NCBI GenBank assembly: GCA_017539325.1
Contig: JAFYHD010000146.1
Location: forward strand, 1-32,866
Direction: 5' to 3'
DNA length: 32,866 nt
From: a bacterium
GTDB taxonomy: Bacteria > Auribacterota > UBA3054
The position numbers were made by a program, and so were the translations under genes. Shown piece after piece: positions 10,290 through 19,480 of the stretch. Within the stretch, counting starts at the first letter, position 1, and the number at the start of each line of letters is the position of its first letter. Under the pieces are notes generated by a model, which was not told where the DNA came from, did not search any database, and saw only the letters and a program-made list of their open reading frames with translations.

Positions 10290-11308
10290 GCGGCTTCTCC
10301 TTCTTTAGCTGATTTCCTCTGGCCGTCTTTTACAACGGACTGCAGGAAGAAGCAGAAAAACGCGGCGCACAAGGGCCACTGGAACCTGTGCTCGTAGTGC
10401 TTCTTCTTGGAAGAGTCGAGCTCCTTGGTGTCCATGTTCGCGATCCTTTTCGTATAGATGGCGTCAAGCTCAAGCCCGGAAGCGACGGCCTGGGCGTAGG
10501 CGCCGCCCGTTTCCAGCGCGATCTTCTGGAGCGTCTCTTCGTTGAGTTTGGAGAGCACCTGGTTGCCGTTTCGGTCTGTGATGTAGGTCTTGCGGCCCTT
10601 CTCGTCCGTGATCTGGATGGGGCTGCCGCTGGGCGTTCCGATGCCGATGCAGAAGATCTTGACGCCTTTTTCCTTGGCCATCTTTATGGCGTTGTCGAGG
10701 TCGCCCTGGAGGTTCTCGCCGTCCGTTATGAGGATGAGCGCCCTGGTGTTGCGTTCGTTGCCCTCGAAGGCGTTGACGGATTTTATGATGGCTTCGCCGA
10801 TCTGCGTTCCGCCCTTCGGTATGAGCGAGGGGTCGAGTTCACTTAGGAACATCTTGGCCGCGCCGTAGTCCAAGGTCAGGGGGCACTGCACGAAAGCGCT
10901 GCCGGCGAAGGCGACCAGGCCTATGCGGTCGCCCTGCATGATCTGCATAAGGTCTAAGATCGCGCGTTTGGCGCGCTCAAGCCTACTTGGCGCTATATCC
11001 TGCGCCAGCATGCTTCTCGATACGTCCACGGCGACTATGATGTCGCGGCCTTCTCTTTTCATCTCCTCCCAGGTGTAGCCCCACTTCGGTTCCATGAGGG
11101 CGAGGACCAAAAACGTCAGGCCGAAAAGGAAGAGGAAGATCTTGAGCACTCTTCCGCCCGCGCTTCTGGTCGTGAGCTTGTCGAGCATTTCCCTGGAGGC
11201 GAATTTTTCCAGCATGGCGCTCCTTTTGCGGTCTCTGTAGAAGAGGAAGACCGCCAGGGCAATCACGATCCAGAGAAGGTGTATGTAATAAAGTTTTTCA
11301 AAGTACAT
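10286..11308 (-). CDS. batB: BatB, VWA-domain membrane protein
   Basis: The 340-residue protein has two N-terminal hydrophobic segments (about 7-23 and 54-72), a von Willebrand factor A domain (about 85-285) and a C-terminal hydrophobic segment. The metal-ion-dependent adhesion site is complete: DVSRS (DxSxS), the Thr in GGTQIGEAI, and the Asp in ITDGENL. It should bind a partner through a divalent cation. The ATG at 11308 is preferred because AAGGAG (11320-11315) is 6 nt upstream and itself overlaps the batA stop codon. A start at 11362 would lie inside batA with no ribosome site. It overlaps batC by 4 nt. In the family, VWA proteins act with MoxR ATPases as chaperone or insertion pairs; the client here is unknown. 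Confidence 0.92.
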   Translation of the reverse strand: MYFEKLYYIHLLWIVIALAVFLFYRDRKRSAMLEKFASREMLDKLTTRSAGGRVLKIFLFLFGLTFLVLALMEPKWGYTWEEMKREGRDIIVAVDVSRSMLAQDIAPSRLERAKRAILDLMQIMQGDRIGLVAFAGSAFVQCPLTLDYGAAKMFLSELDPSLIPKGGTQIGEAIIKSVNAFEGNERNTRALILITDGENLQGDLDNAIKMAKEKGVKIFCIGIGTPSGSPIQITDEKGRKTYITDRNGNQVLSKLNEETLQKIALETGGAYAQAVASGLELDAIYTKRIANMDTKELDSSKKKHYEHRFQWPLCAAFFCFFLQSVVKDGQRKSAKEGEAA

Positions 11309-11318
11309 TTTTTTCTCC

Positions 11319-12308
11319 TTAAGGCAGTTTTTGGAATCTGGTAGCCAAAAGCAGAGTTTCAATGATAAGAAGCGCGGCGGCCGCGAAGACCAGACCCGGG
11401 AATCTTTCTATCCATTCCATGTAGGTCAGGGATTCCGTTTTGGTCTTCTCCAATTGGTCTATCTCCTTGTAGATCTTTTCAAGCGAGGCTTTCTCGGTGG
11501 CGCGGAAATACTGGCCGCCCGTGGTCTTTGCGATCTCTTTCAAAAGATCCTCGTCGATCTCGACGGGGACCTGCTGCAGGATCTTACGGCCGAAGAAGTC
11601 GGTGCCGGGGACGGGCGCCATGCCTCTCGTGCCGGCGCCTATGGTGTAGATCTTGATGCCGAGGGCCTTGGCGCTCTGCGCGACGGCCAAGGGCGCCATC
11701 TTGCCGGCGTTGTTCATACCGTCGGTCAGAAGAACGACCACTCTGCTCGTGACGCTGGAGTCTTTCAGCCTCAAAAGCGCCGTGGCAAGCGCGTCGCCGA
11801 TGGCGGTCGCGCTCTGGTCGGCCATGCCGATCTCGCACTGCTCGAGGAGCTGCAGGAGCGTTCCGTAGTCGAGAGTAAGCGGGCACTGCGTGTAAGCGTC
11901 GGCGCCGTAAACGACGAGGCCGATGCGGTCGCTCGATCTGTGCTTGATGAAGTCGGCGGTCACTTCTTTGACGACGTCGAGCCTGTTGCGGTCCTTGGCC
12001 AGGTCTTCCGCGATCATGGACCCCGAGGTGTCGATGGTCAGCATGATGTCGATGCCTTCCGTCGTCACTTTGGTGTCCTCTTTGCCTTTCTGGGGGCGGG
12101 CCAGGGCGATGGCTAAAAGCGCCACGGCGGCCACTCTCAGAAGGACGATGAAGGGGCGGAGCTTGACGGCCAGCGTCGGCCTTATCCTTTTAAGCAGGCT
12201 GATGTCGGAGTATCTGACGCCGGCTTTTCCTTTCTTGCTCAGCGCGTCCCAAAGGATCACGGGGATGAGCAGCAGAAGCAAGAGCCAATATGGGTCGTGA
12301 AGGATCAT
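11319..12308 (-). CDS. batA: BatA, VWA-domain membrane protein
   Basis: The 329-residue protein has an N-terminal membrane segment (about 7-22), a second (about 50-69), a VWA domain (about 85-290) and a C-terminal membrane segment (about 305-325). The MIDAS motif is intact: DTSGS, the Thr in SATAIGDAL, and the Asp in LTDGMNN. The N-terminal DPYWLLLLLLIPVI with nearby RYSD resembles the BatA start. It differs from BatB by its shorter ends and by the FFGRKILQQVPVEIDEDLL insert. ATG 12308 overlaps the upstream stop as ATGA and has AAGGAGG at good spacing. BatA and BatB are adjacent, 10 nt apart, and likely form a membrane pair facing the periplasm. Confidence 0.93.
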   Translation of the reverse strand: MILHDPYWLLLLLLIPVILWDALSKKGKAGVRYSDISLLKRIRPTLAVKLRPFIVLLRVAAVALLAIALARPQKGKEDTKVTTEGIDIMLTIDTSGSMIAEDLAKDRNRLDVVKEVTADFIKHRSSDRIGLVVYGADAYTQCPLTLDYGTLLQLLEQCEIGMADQSATAIGDALATALLRLKDSSVTSRVVVLLTDGMNNAGKMAPLAVAQSAKALGIKIYTIGAGTRGMAPVPGTDFFGRKILQQVPVEIDEDLLKEIAKTTGGQYFRATEKASLEKIYKEIDQLEKTKTESLTYMEWIERFPGLVFAAAALLIIETLLLATRFQKLP

Positions 12309-13276
12309 TGCTTTCCTCCTTCTTCTTTTTGTTCAGCGGTCTCCTTGGTCTGCTCGATGAAATTTTTGATGTTGTCAGTGGCTTCCTTCGCCAGTTCCGC
12401 GGAGGTCTCGCTCTTGGCGAATTTGATCATGTCGCATTCGCCCAGGAAGGAGCGGAGCATTTCCCTCTGTTCATAACTGAACTTGGGGTCCTGCCTCAAG
12501 ACGGCGAGGAATTCTTCCGTGGTCAGTTCCGGAGCGCGGATCTCGAATCTGTCTTCAACGTAAGTTCTCAAAACAAGCGAGAGACGGCTGAAATATTCTT
12601 TGTAAAGTTCTTTTTCCAAGAGCCCCTCGGCGAGGAGGGCCTCCAGGGCGGCAAAAGCTTTGACGTGCGCGGGCACCGGCGGGGGAGCGGCTTTCTCTTT
12701 CTTCCTTCTAAGGCAGAGAAGCAGGACGAGGGCGACGGCGGCCAGCGAGGCGAGCACGATGATTATTTTCGTTCTGTTCTTTTCCTTGAGGAGCAGCTCG
12801 ACCACGCCCTTGATGTCCCTGATGTCGTCCATCTCTCCTTCCTTCGCGATGGAGACTACTTCCACGCAGAGAGCGGAACTATAGAGCGTGTTGGTGTTGC
12901 CGTTTATAACGAAATCGACTTTCGCGGGCGGGATCTCGTAGACGCCGGTCAGGTAGGTCTCGAGTTCGTAGGTCTGTTTTTTGACGACGCGGCCGCCCGG
13001 CAGCGTTTCATCCGGCAAATTCTCCCAGTCGTGGATCAGAAGGCTCTTTATGGGCGCCAGGTTCTCGGCGAAATCGGGCATCGCGACGTCGATGTTAGTC
13101 AGGGCGTTGACGGAGATGGTGTATTTCACAAGGTCTCCTACCCTGACCTGCGGCCTGTCGACGAAGACGTTCACCGCGACGGGGTCGCTGGTCTCATGGC
13201 CTGTGAATTCCGCCTTCTTCTTCTGGCAGCCAAGTAGTGCCGCGGCGAAAAGTGTTAGCAGAAAAAATTGACGCAT
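12305..13276 (-). CDS. Lipoprotein with beta domain, membrane helix and DUF4381-like tail
   Basis: The 323-residue protein starts with a lipoprotein signal (lipobox ALLGC, Cys17). A beta-type domain follows (about 34-145), then a membrane helix (about 170-189) and a helical inner tail (about 203-310) with YFSRLSLVLRTYVEDRF, LTTEEFL and CDMIKFAKSE. This tail pattern (helices, TxEE, then D-x-x-K-F-A) is that of DUF4381-like proteins encoded beside MoxR/VWA genes. Combining a lipobox and a membrane helix is unusual; cleavage at Cys17 would leave a lipid-anchored N terminus and a transmembrane C terminus. It sits between the TPR gene (1-nt gap) and batA (4-nt overlap). GGAGG precedes its ATG. Its role is probably regulatory or structural within the Bat complex; this is inferred from context. 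Confidence 0.7.
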   Translation of the reverse strand: MRQFFLLTLFAAALLGCQKKKAEFTGHETSDPVAVNVFVDRPQVRVGDLVKYTISVNALTNIDVAMPDFAENLAPIKSLLIHDWENLPDETLPGGRVVKKQTYELETYLTGVYEIPPAKVDFVINGNTNTLYSSALCVEVVSIAKEGEMDDIRDIKGVVELLLKEKNRTKIIIVLASLAAVALVLLLCLRRKKEKAAPPPVPAHVKAFAALEALLAEGLLEKELYKEYFSRLSLVLRTYVEDRFEIRAPELTTEEFLAVLRQDPKFSYEQREMLRSFLGECDMIKFAKSETSAELAKEATDNIKNFIEQTKETAEQKEEGGKQ

Positions 13277-13277
13277 G

Positions 13278-13772
13278 TTATTTTTCCTCCTGCTTCTCGA
13301 CCTTCGCTTCCTCTTTCACTTCTTTTTTCTCTGTTTCTTTCTCCGCGAGACTGGGGTCAAGCTCGGTGTATCTCTTCCTGGCCGCGGCCGCCTCTTTCTG
13401 GCGTCCGAGCTTCGTTAGGGAATCGACCACTCTTTTGGGAACGTCCTTGTCGTTCGCGAAGGTGGGGTCAAGAGCCTCGGCGCGGTAGTAGTAGGCGACG
13501 GCGTTGGCGAAATCGAGCTTGTCGTAATAGATGTTGCCGATAGTAACACAGACGCCGGGCCTTTCCTTGGCCGGGATCTGATAATCGCTGAGATATTTCT
13601 GCAGCTCTTTGGCGGCCTGCAGGTCGAGCCCTTTGGTCCTTAAGGTTACGGCGAGCGCCCTCTGCTGCTCAGCGGTCCAGTTCTCCGCCTTAGGCGGGAA
13701 GTAGAGCCTGTAGGCGATCAGAAGGAGCAGTATGAAGCAAAGTATCTGTATGAAGGAAATAATTTTTGACAT
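13278..13772 (-). CDS. Small membrane-anchored TPR protein
   Basis: The 164-residue protein has one N-terminal membrane helix (about 6-24), then TPR-like helices (about 36-135), with GNIYYDKLDFANAVAYYYRA as the clearest repeat. A tail rich in Lys and Glu follows (about 143-164). TPR helices mediate protein contacts, so it may scaffold the MoxR-DUF58-VWA complex. It lies 4 nt after the DUF58 stop, without a clear ribosome site, and 1 nt before the lipoprotein gene, which points to translational coupling. No family name is assigned with confidence. Confidence 0.7.
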   Translation of the reverse strand: MSKIISFIQILCFILLLLIAYRLYFPPKAENWTAEQQRALAVTLRTKGLDLQAAKELQKYLSDYQIPAKERPGVCVTIGNIYYDKLDFANAVAYYYRAEALDPTFANDKDVPKRVVDSLTKLGRQKEAAAARKRYTELDPSLAEKETEKKEVKEEAKVEKQEEK

Positions 13773-13776
13773 AAGT

Positions 13777-14658
13777 TTAGAAAATGGTTTTTTCCCGGCG
13801 TTTGAAGAAGCGGACGATCTCGTCGGCGTAGTTGGCGCCCGTCGAGACGCGCATGGAATCGACGCCCGAAGAGGTGAAGTTCCTGTCGCGTTCCTCGTTC
13901 CTCATGAGCGAGAGTTTTTCCAAGGTGCGGCGGACTTTGCCGTCGTAAGTGTCGACCGTTATGGCTTCGCCGGTCTCGGCGTCCTCTAAAGTGATGAGGC
14001 CTATAGGCGGGAGAGAGCTTTCCCTCGGGTCGGAAACGGCGACCGGGATGAGGTCGTGGCGCTTGCTGGCGAGGTTGATGGGCTTCTCAAAGCCTTCGCA
14101 CAGAAAGTCCGAGATAAGGAAGACCACGGCTTTCCTACGGCAGACCTTGTTGAGGAAGTCAAGCGCGGAGCCGACGTCCGTTTTGGAACGCTCGCTCTTC
14201 TTGAAGCCCAAGACTTCCCTTATCACTCTCAGAACGTGGGAGTGGCCTTTCTTCGGCGGGATGTAGAGCTCGATCTGATCGGTGAAGATGATCAGCCCGA
14301 CGCGGTCGTTGCTTCTTATGGCGGTGTAGGCCAGAAGGCCCGCGATCTCCGCGGCGATCTCGTTCTTGCTTTTCGTCAGAGATCCGAAGGCGCCGGAAGA
14401 GCTCGCGTCCACCATCAGCATGACGGTCAGCTCGCGCTCCTCGACGAAGCGCTTCACATACGGCACGCCGGTCCTGGCCGTGACGTTCCAGTCGATGGTC
14501 CTGATGTCGTCGCCGGGCTGGTAGAGCCTGACTTCGTCAAACTCCATGCCGCGCCCTTTGAAGGCGCTTTTGTATTCGCCGGCCATGACTTCGGTCACCT
14601 GATGGCTGGTCCTGATCTGGATCTGGCGGACTTTCTGGAGCAGTTCTTTGGATAACAT
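13777..14658 (-). CDS. DUF58 protein, MoxR partner
   Basis: The 293-residue protein has the DUF58 signature: GRGMEFDEVRLYQPGDDIR (35-53), IDWNVTAR (55-62) and VKRFVEERE (68-76). After it comes a VWA-like fold with DASSS (84-88) in the metal-site position. DUF58 genes nearly always follow moxR; MoxR ATPases are thought to act on DUF58/VWA proteins. No membrane helix is seen, so it is probably cytoplasmic. AAGGAG (14672-14667) lies 8 nt before the ATG. The gap to moxR is 32 nt. Confidence 0.92.
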   Translation of the reverse strand: MLSKELLQKVRQIQIRTSHQVTEVMAGEYKSAFKGRGMEFDEVRLYQPGDDIRTIDWNVTARTGVPYVKRFVEERELTVMLMVDASSSGAFGSLTKSKNEIAAEIAGLLAYTAIRSNDRVGLIIFTDQIELYIPPKKGHSHVLRVIREVLGFKKSERSKTDVGSALDFLNKVCRRKAVVFLISDFLCEGFEKPINLASKRHDLIPVAVSDPRESSLPPIGLITLEDAETGEAITVDTYDGKVRRTLEKLSLMRNEERDRNFTSSGVDSMRVSTGANYADEIVRFFKRREKTIF

Positions 14659-14690
14659 CTTAATTTCTCCTTAAGCAAAGGGAAAATTTA

Positions 14691-15680
<990 letters not shown>

Positions 15681-15691
15681 GTTTTCTCCTT

Positions 15692-16561
15692 TTAGATGTA
15701 AAGCTCATCCGTTTCCTTTTGACGGTTGGGCTTGTTACGGATTAATAATTCTTTCAAAAAATCATAGGCGCGCTTTTCCTCCATGGCGGAGGGCTCGTAG
15801 CCGGCGTAGCGCACGTTGAAGCAGAGGGCGCAGACCTCTTTGGCGGTCCTCAGCATCCTCTGGTCAACGCTCATTTCCTTCGCTTCCTTTTCGCCGAAGG
15901 AATCGAGGTCGGCTATGGAATATTTGGCGCGCAGGTAGTTTCTGATCAGGCTTTCGCACTTTCCGAAGTAGGCGGCTTGCTCGCCCTTCAGTCTCAGCTC
16001 CTTGCTTTCCTCCAGTTTCGCGAGGTATTCTTCCTCGAGATTCTGTTCGGGAAGCGCTTCAACTTTCTTCGCGCCCTTCTTTCTGATGACGAGGAAAACC
16101 AGCGCGGCAACAAGGACGACGGCAAGGGAAACAGCGATGACGAGCCAGGGGAGAGCGGCGCCCCTTACGTTCAAAGTCACGCCCGCCAGATCGGAGCTAG
16201 CGAATTCGCTGTCCTTCAATCCCCGCGACATGACCTCGATGAGGCCGGTCTCGACGGAGGACCCGGGAGCGTTCGTGACCAAAAGATCGATGACGTAGGT
16301 CGCGGTGTGCTGGACCCCGCCGACGCCCGGCTTCGACTCGTTGTAGCTGACGATGTCTTTAATCAGGGCGCCTTTCAGTTCCTTGAAGCGGGGAGTGCGC
16401 ACGGAGATCGTCTCATAGCCGGTCCAGGTGGCCGTCATCTTAAGCTGCGTGCTCTTCTGCGAGACGACGTTCGTGCTCTCGGGCAGGATCTCCCAAATTA
16501 CTTCCGAATGGACGCTCAGCGCCAGAAGGAAGACCGCCAGTATGTAAGAAATGTTACGCAT
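15692..16561 (-). CDS. Secreted beta-domain membrane protein with BatD-like tail, first gene of the Bat operon
   Basis: The 289-residue protein has a signal peptide (about 1-19), a short beta-type domain (about 20-132), one membrane helix (about 138-159) and a helical inner tail (about 170-280) with AAYFGKCESLIRNYLRAKY and CALCFNVRYAGYEPS (244-258). The tail ending resembles BatD's RIEMARFAGNYGP. It was not recognised as a named family. The start at ATG 16561 gives a clean signal peptide; an in-frame TTG at 16600 would add 13 polar residues before it and is rejected. No strong ribosome site is visible. As the first gene, it may be the membrane partner of MoxR. The candidate operon promoter and a palindrome lie 60-90 nt upstream. 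Confidence 0.7.
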   Translation of the reverse strand: MRNISYILAVFLLALSVHSEVIWEILPESTNVVSQKSTQLKMTATWTGYETISVRTPRFKELKGALIKDIVSYNESKPGVGGVQHTATYVIDLLVTNAPGSSVETGLIEVMSRGLKDSEFASSDLAGVTLNVRGAALPWLVIAVSLAVVLVAALVFLVIRKKGAKKVEALPEQNLEEEYLAKLEESKELRLKGEQAAYFGKCESLIRNYLRAKYSIADLDSFGEKEAKEMSVDQRMLRTAKEVCALCFNVRYAGYEPSAMEEKRAYDFLKELLIRNKPNRQKETDELYI

Positions 16562-16615
16562 GCCGGATATATTGCAAAAATCGTGCCAATAATTAACCAA
16601 CTATGTTTGAGTAAT

Positions 16616-16655
16616 TTAATAAATTGGCCTCGCTGGGTTTTGTCAAAATGACAAA
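16616..16655 (-). promoter_or_regulatory. Candidate promoter and overlapping palindrome before the MoxR/Bat operon
   Basis: On the minus strand a perfect TTGACA (16646-16641) is followed by AT-rich candidate -10 boxes 17-19 nt on (TTTATT, TTATTA or TATTAA, between 16623 and 16616). The -35 box lies inside an exact inverted repeat TTTGTCA-AAA-TGACAAA (16639-16655), which could be an operator. The -10 match is imperfect, so the promoter is tentative. Confidence 0.45.
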
Positions 16656-16721
16656 GCGAAGTGAATGTATTTAATCTATAAAAAAGGCTGTTTTTTAAGG
16701 ATATTTATATATAGTTTGCTT

Positions 16722-16751
16722 TTGCGTATCATTGTTACCGATTAAGATAAT
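16722..16751 (+). promoter_or_regulatory. Tentative promoter of the first PEP-CTERM paralogue
   Basis: TTGCGT (16722-16727), an 18-nt spacer and GATAAT (16746-16751) are the best match in the 228-nt divergent gap. The leader would be about 30 nt and contains GAGG (16781-16784) as the ribosome site. Confidence 0.35.
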
Positions 16752-16789
16752 CCTTTAAACATCCGTTAACCAAAACCAACGAGGTTATT

Positions 16790-19312
16790 ATGAAACGAGT
16801 TCTTATAGCTTTGCTGCTCCTGGTCTGCGTTCCGGTTTTCGCCGGCGTCGTCTATCAGGAAGATTTTGAAAGCTACGAAGTGGGCACCCAGATGGCCGAA
16901 CAGGAAGGCTGGGAATTTTACAACGATTACAAAGGCAACACTACGGTGGTGACCAACGCTCCCAATATCGAGTCCAAGGCCATGGAACTGAGCCAGTCTT
17001 TGGACGGCTCCACCGAGTACGTCATGGTCCTGACTCCGACCTTCGACGCCAAGCCTGAAAGTATCTTCAAAGAGGTCACCAAGGTCTCCACGAAAGTTGT
17101 CTCCAGTTCCGGCACCGATCTTTTCGCGCTCTATGACAAGAACATGAACCGCTTCTTCTATCTGCATCTGAACGCGGTGGACGGCTTGATGGCTTCGAAC
17201 CCGGGCGGCGTTTCCTTTGATAATTTCAACTCCGACGGTCTGACCCCCAACGAGATCTCTTTCGTTTTCGACCATCTCAACAATCAGATCACGTCTGTGA
17301 CCTGCAACGGCGAGACTCAGGAATGCGCCATTATGCTGGAAACCACCTGCGAACAGCCGTGGAGACTGCGTCTTTCCACGTATCTTGGCAGTTTGGTCGA
17401 AGGCGCCGCCGGCACCTACTATGACTACGTTACGGTCGAGAATGTGAACCGCGCCGAAGAGCCCACCATCTTCTGCGACAGCGACGCGGTCATTCCTCTT
17501 GATTCCACCAGCGCGGAGTTCACGCTCTTCAACGGCGGCCCCGAAGGCGAGATCAACTTCAGCGTCACGACCGACGCCGATTGGCTGGAAGTCACTCCCG
17601 ACAGCGGCACCTTCACCGACTCCACCGCCCTTACCCTGAAGGCCAAGGAAGACATGCCCGACGGCTTCTACCGCGGCAGCATGACCGTCTCCGGCGGCGC
17701 CGGCGAACCGAAAGTGGTTTCCGTCATGTGCTCGAAAGGCAACGTTATCTTCGAAGAAAAATTCGACGATATGGAAGACGGCTCAATCGTCGGCCAGCGC
17801 GGCTGGACGCTTGACATGGGCGAAGTCATCGTCACCAACGCCTACGATTGCAGCGGCAAATGCATGTTCATTTATGGCGCGGGCGGCAACAACGCCTGCA
17901 GCATGTACCTGCCGGAAGCTTGTTGGTATGAAAACCTTGTGGTGAAGGTCTCCTACGACGTGTATTGGCCTGTCGACGGCACGGCCACCGACGTCTGCAT
18001 GCTGCAGAAAAACAGCCACGAAAAGTTTGAAAACTACGTTTCGAGAGACGACAGCGGCGAAGGTTTCAAACTGGTGAACATCCAGAAGCAGAGCGGCGCC
18101 AAGAGCATCAAGAATTTCCCCCTCGCCTCCTATGACAAGTGGGTCACGGTCGAATACACGATCGACCTCCAGGCCAACATGCTTCTCAGTTTCGGCTGGG
18201 ACGGCGCCATCACCAACTTCAACAACTTCCAGCTGAAGAAACCCGAAGTGAATTTCTACAATTCCTGGGGATATGCCGTTTGGGATAACGCCAACGGTGT
18301 TCTTGAATGCAATCACGGCATCGACAACTTGAAGGTCGAAAGAGTCGAAAGGGAAGCGGATCCTACTTTGATCGTTCCCATGTCCGCCTCTGTCGGCGTT
18401 AACGAAAGCGCCGCAATCACCGTCTTGAACGGCGGCAAAGGCACCTTCGACTATACGGCTGAAGTTCTCGATCTTCCCGAGAACGTCACCCTTGATCCAA
18501 GCAGCGGAACCGTTGAGGAAACTCAGGAAGTGACGCTCACCGTTGACAGGGAAGGCTTAGAGGACAACTACTATCGCACCAGAGTTGTGTTCAACGCCGG
18601 CGAAGCCGGATGCGCCACCACCATCGTTTCCTTTGTGGTAGGCGGCGTTTATTACTCCGCCGACTTTGAAGAACCGTTCTTCACGCTTGGTGACTTTGCC
18701 GGCCAGGACGACTGGGGCGACAACAACCCCGGCGCCAACGTTGCCTACGTCCTCAGCACCAACGACAACCAGACCGTGATGATCGAGATCGGCGGCGGTT
18801 ACGGCGGCTACTACCATAGCCTTGACGTGCCCGCCAACAACCTCGTCAGATTCGACTGCGACGTCTTCCTCCCGCCCGCCATCTTTGAAAGGGAAGATCT
18901 GATCGGCAGGGAAGTCATTTACTTCAAGCAGAACAGCATGTACTCTTCCGCCGCTGACATCACGCTGGACATCGACTTCATGGACGGCGTTCCCATTGTT
19001 TACGGTCTCGACCACGCCAACGACTACATGTTCTCGACGACCGAGTACGCTGAGGATTGGATGCACGTTTCCTACGTCATCGACTACAAGGAAGGCTTGC
19101 TCACGGAATTCACCATCGACGACAATTCCGAATATCCCGTGGACGCCTACATCAATGACTCGTACAAAGGCGCCGGCTGCAACCTCTTCTGCCTGTGCGT
19201 CACCTATCAAGGCAACATCCAGTTCGACAACGTCAAAGTCAGCGTTGTTCCTGAACCGGCTGTCTTAGGCTTCCTCGCTCTCCTTGCTCTGGCTCTCATC
19301 AGACGCAAATAA
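16790..19312 (+). CDS. PEP-CTERM surface protein, alternating LamG-like and BACON-like modules (copy 1)
   Basis: The 840-residue protein has a signal peptide (1-19), then LamG-like module A (about 22-218, starting EDFESYEVGTQMAEQEGW), BACON/Ig-like module 1 (about 227-317, with DADWLEVTPDSGTFTDS), LamG-like B (319-518, FDDMEDGSIVGQRGW), Ig-like 2 (525-618, with LDPSSGTVEE), LamG-like C (620-818, FEEPFFTLGDFAGQDDW) and a PEP-CTERM tail from VPEP (819-822): hydrophobic helix and RRK. The tail predicts exosortase processing. BACON-type domains often accompany glycan-binding proteins, so carbohydrate or cell-surface contact is plausible. Conserved paired cysteines (for example DCSGKC, CNLFCLC) suggest disulfides. 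Module names rest on sequence feel; no catalytic site was found. It is the first of three paralogues and has its own terminator. Confidence 0.8.
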   Translation: MKRVLIALLLLVCVPVFAGVVYQEDFESYEVGTQMAEQEGWEFYNDYKGNTTVVTNAPNIESKAMELSQSLDGSTEYVMVLTPTFDAKPESIFKEVTKVSTKVVSSSGTDLFALYDKNMNRFFYLHLNAVDGLMASNPGGVSFDNFNSDGLTPNEISFVFDHLNNQITSVTCNGETQECAIMLETTCEQPWRLRLSTYLGSLVEGAAGTYYDYVTVENVNRAEEPTIFCDSDAVIPLDSTSAEFTLFNGGPEGEINFSVTTDADWLEVTPDSGTFTDSTALTLKAKEDMPDGFYRGSMTVSGGAGEPKVVSVMCSKGNVIFEEKFDDMEDGSIVGQRGWTLDMGEVIVTNAYDCSGKCMFIYGAGGNNACSMYLPEACWYENLVVKVSYDVYWPVDGTATDVCMLQKNSHEKFENYVSRDDSGEGFKLVNIQKQSGAKSIKNFPLASYDKWVTVEYTIDLQANMLLSFGWDGAITNFNNFQLKKPEVNFYNSWGYAVWDNANGVLECNHGIDNLKVERVEREADPTLIVPMSASVGVNESAAITVLNGGKGTFDYTAEVLDLPENVTLDPSSGTVEETQEVTLTVDREGLEDNYYRTRVVFNAGEAGCATTIVSFVVGGVYYSADFEEPFFTLGDFAGQDDWGDNNPGANVAYVLSTNDNQTVMIEIGGGYGGYYHSLDVPANNLVRFDCDVFLPPAIFEREDLIGREVIYFKQNSMYSSAADITLDIDFMDGVPIVYGLDHANDYMFSTTEYAEDWMHVSYVIDYKEGLLTEFTIDDNSEYPVDAYINDSYKGAGCNLFCLCVTYQGNIQFDNVKVSVVPEPAVLGFLALLALALIRRK

Positions 19313-19336
19313 AAGAGCGCTTCTCTAACAAAAAAA

Positions 19337-19363
19337 GGCCCGGCCCATGCCGGGCCTTTTTTT
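19337..19363 (+). terminator. Terminator after PEP-CTERM copy 1
   Basis: GGCCCGGC-CCAT-GCCGGGCC (19337-19356) is a perfect 8-bp GC stem with a 4-nt loop, followed by seven T. The A run on its left would allow weak action in the other direction. Confidence 0.95.
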
Positions 19364-19400
19364 GTTATTAATGTATAATTATCTTGGTTTTTTTAAGGTA

Positions 19401-19429
19401 TTAATTTTCAAGGTCTTGTTTTGTATAAT
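19401..19429 (+). promoter_or_regulatory. Predicted promoter of PEP-CTERM copy 2
   Basis: A perfect TATAAT (19424-19429) lies 17 nt after a weak TTAATT (19401-19406). A second TATAAT at 19374-19379, also preceded by TG, lies 50 nt upstream but has only terminator sequence where its -35 would be. The leader from the first is about 45 nt. Confidence 0.5.
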
Positions 19430-19480
19430 CTTAGGTACAAATCTGTGGAAATTTTTAATCAACGAACAAAAGGTGTTTTA

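Noticed and set aside
11309-11362. Longer batB start inside batA
   Set aside because: The extension lacks a ribosome site and is polar, while AAGGAG fits the ATG at 11308.
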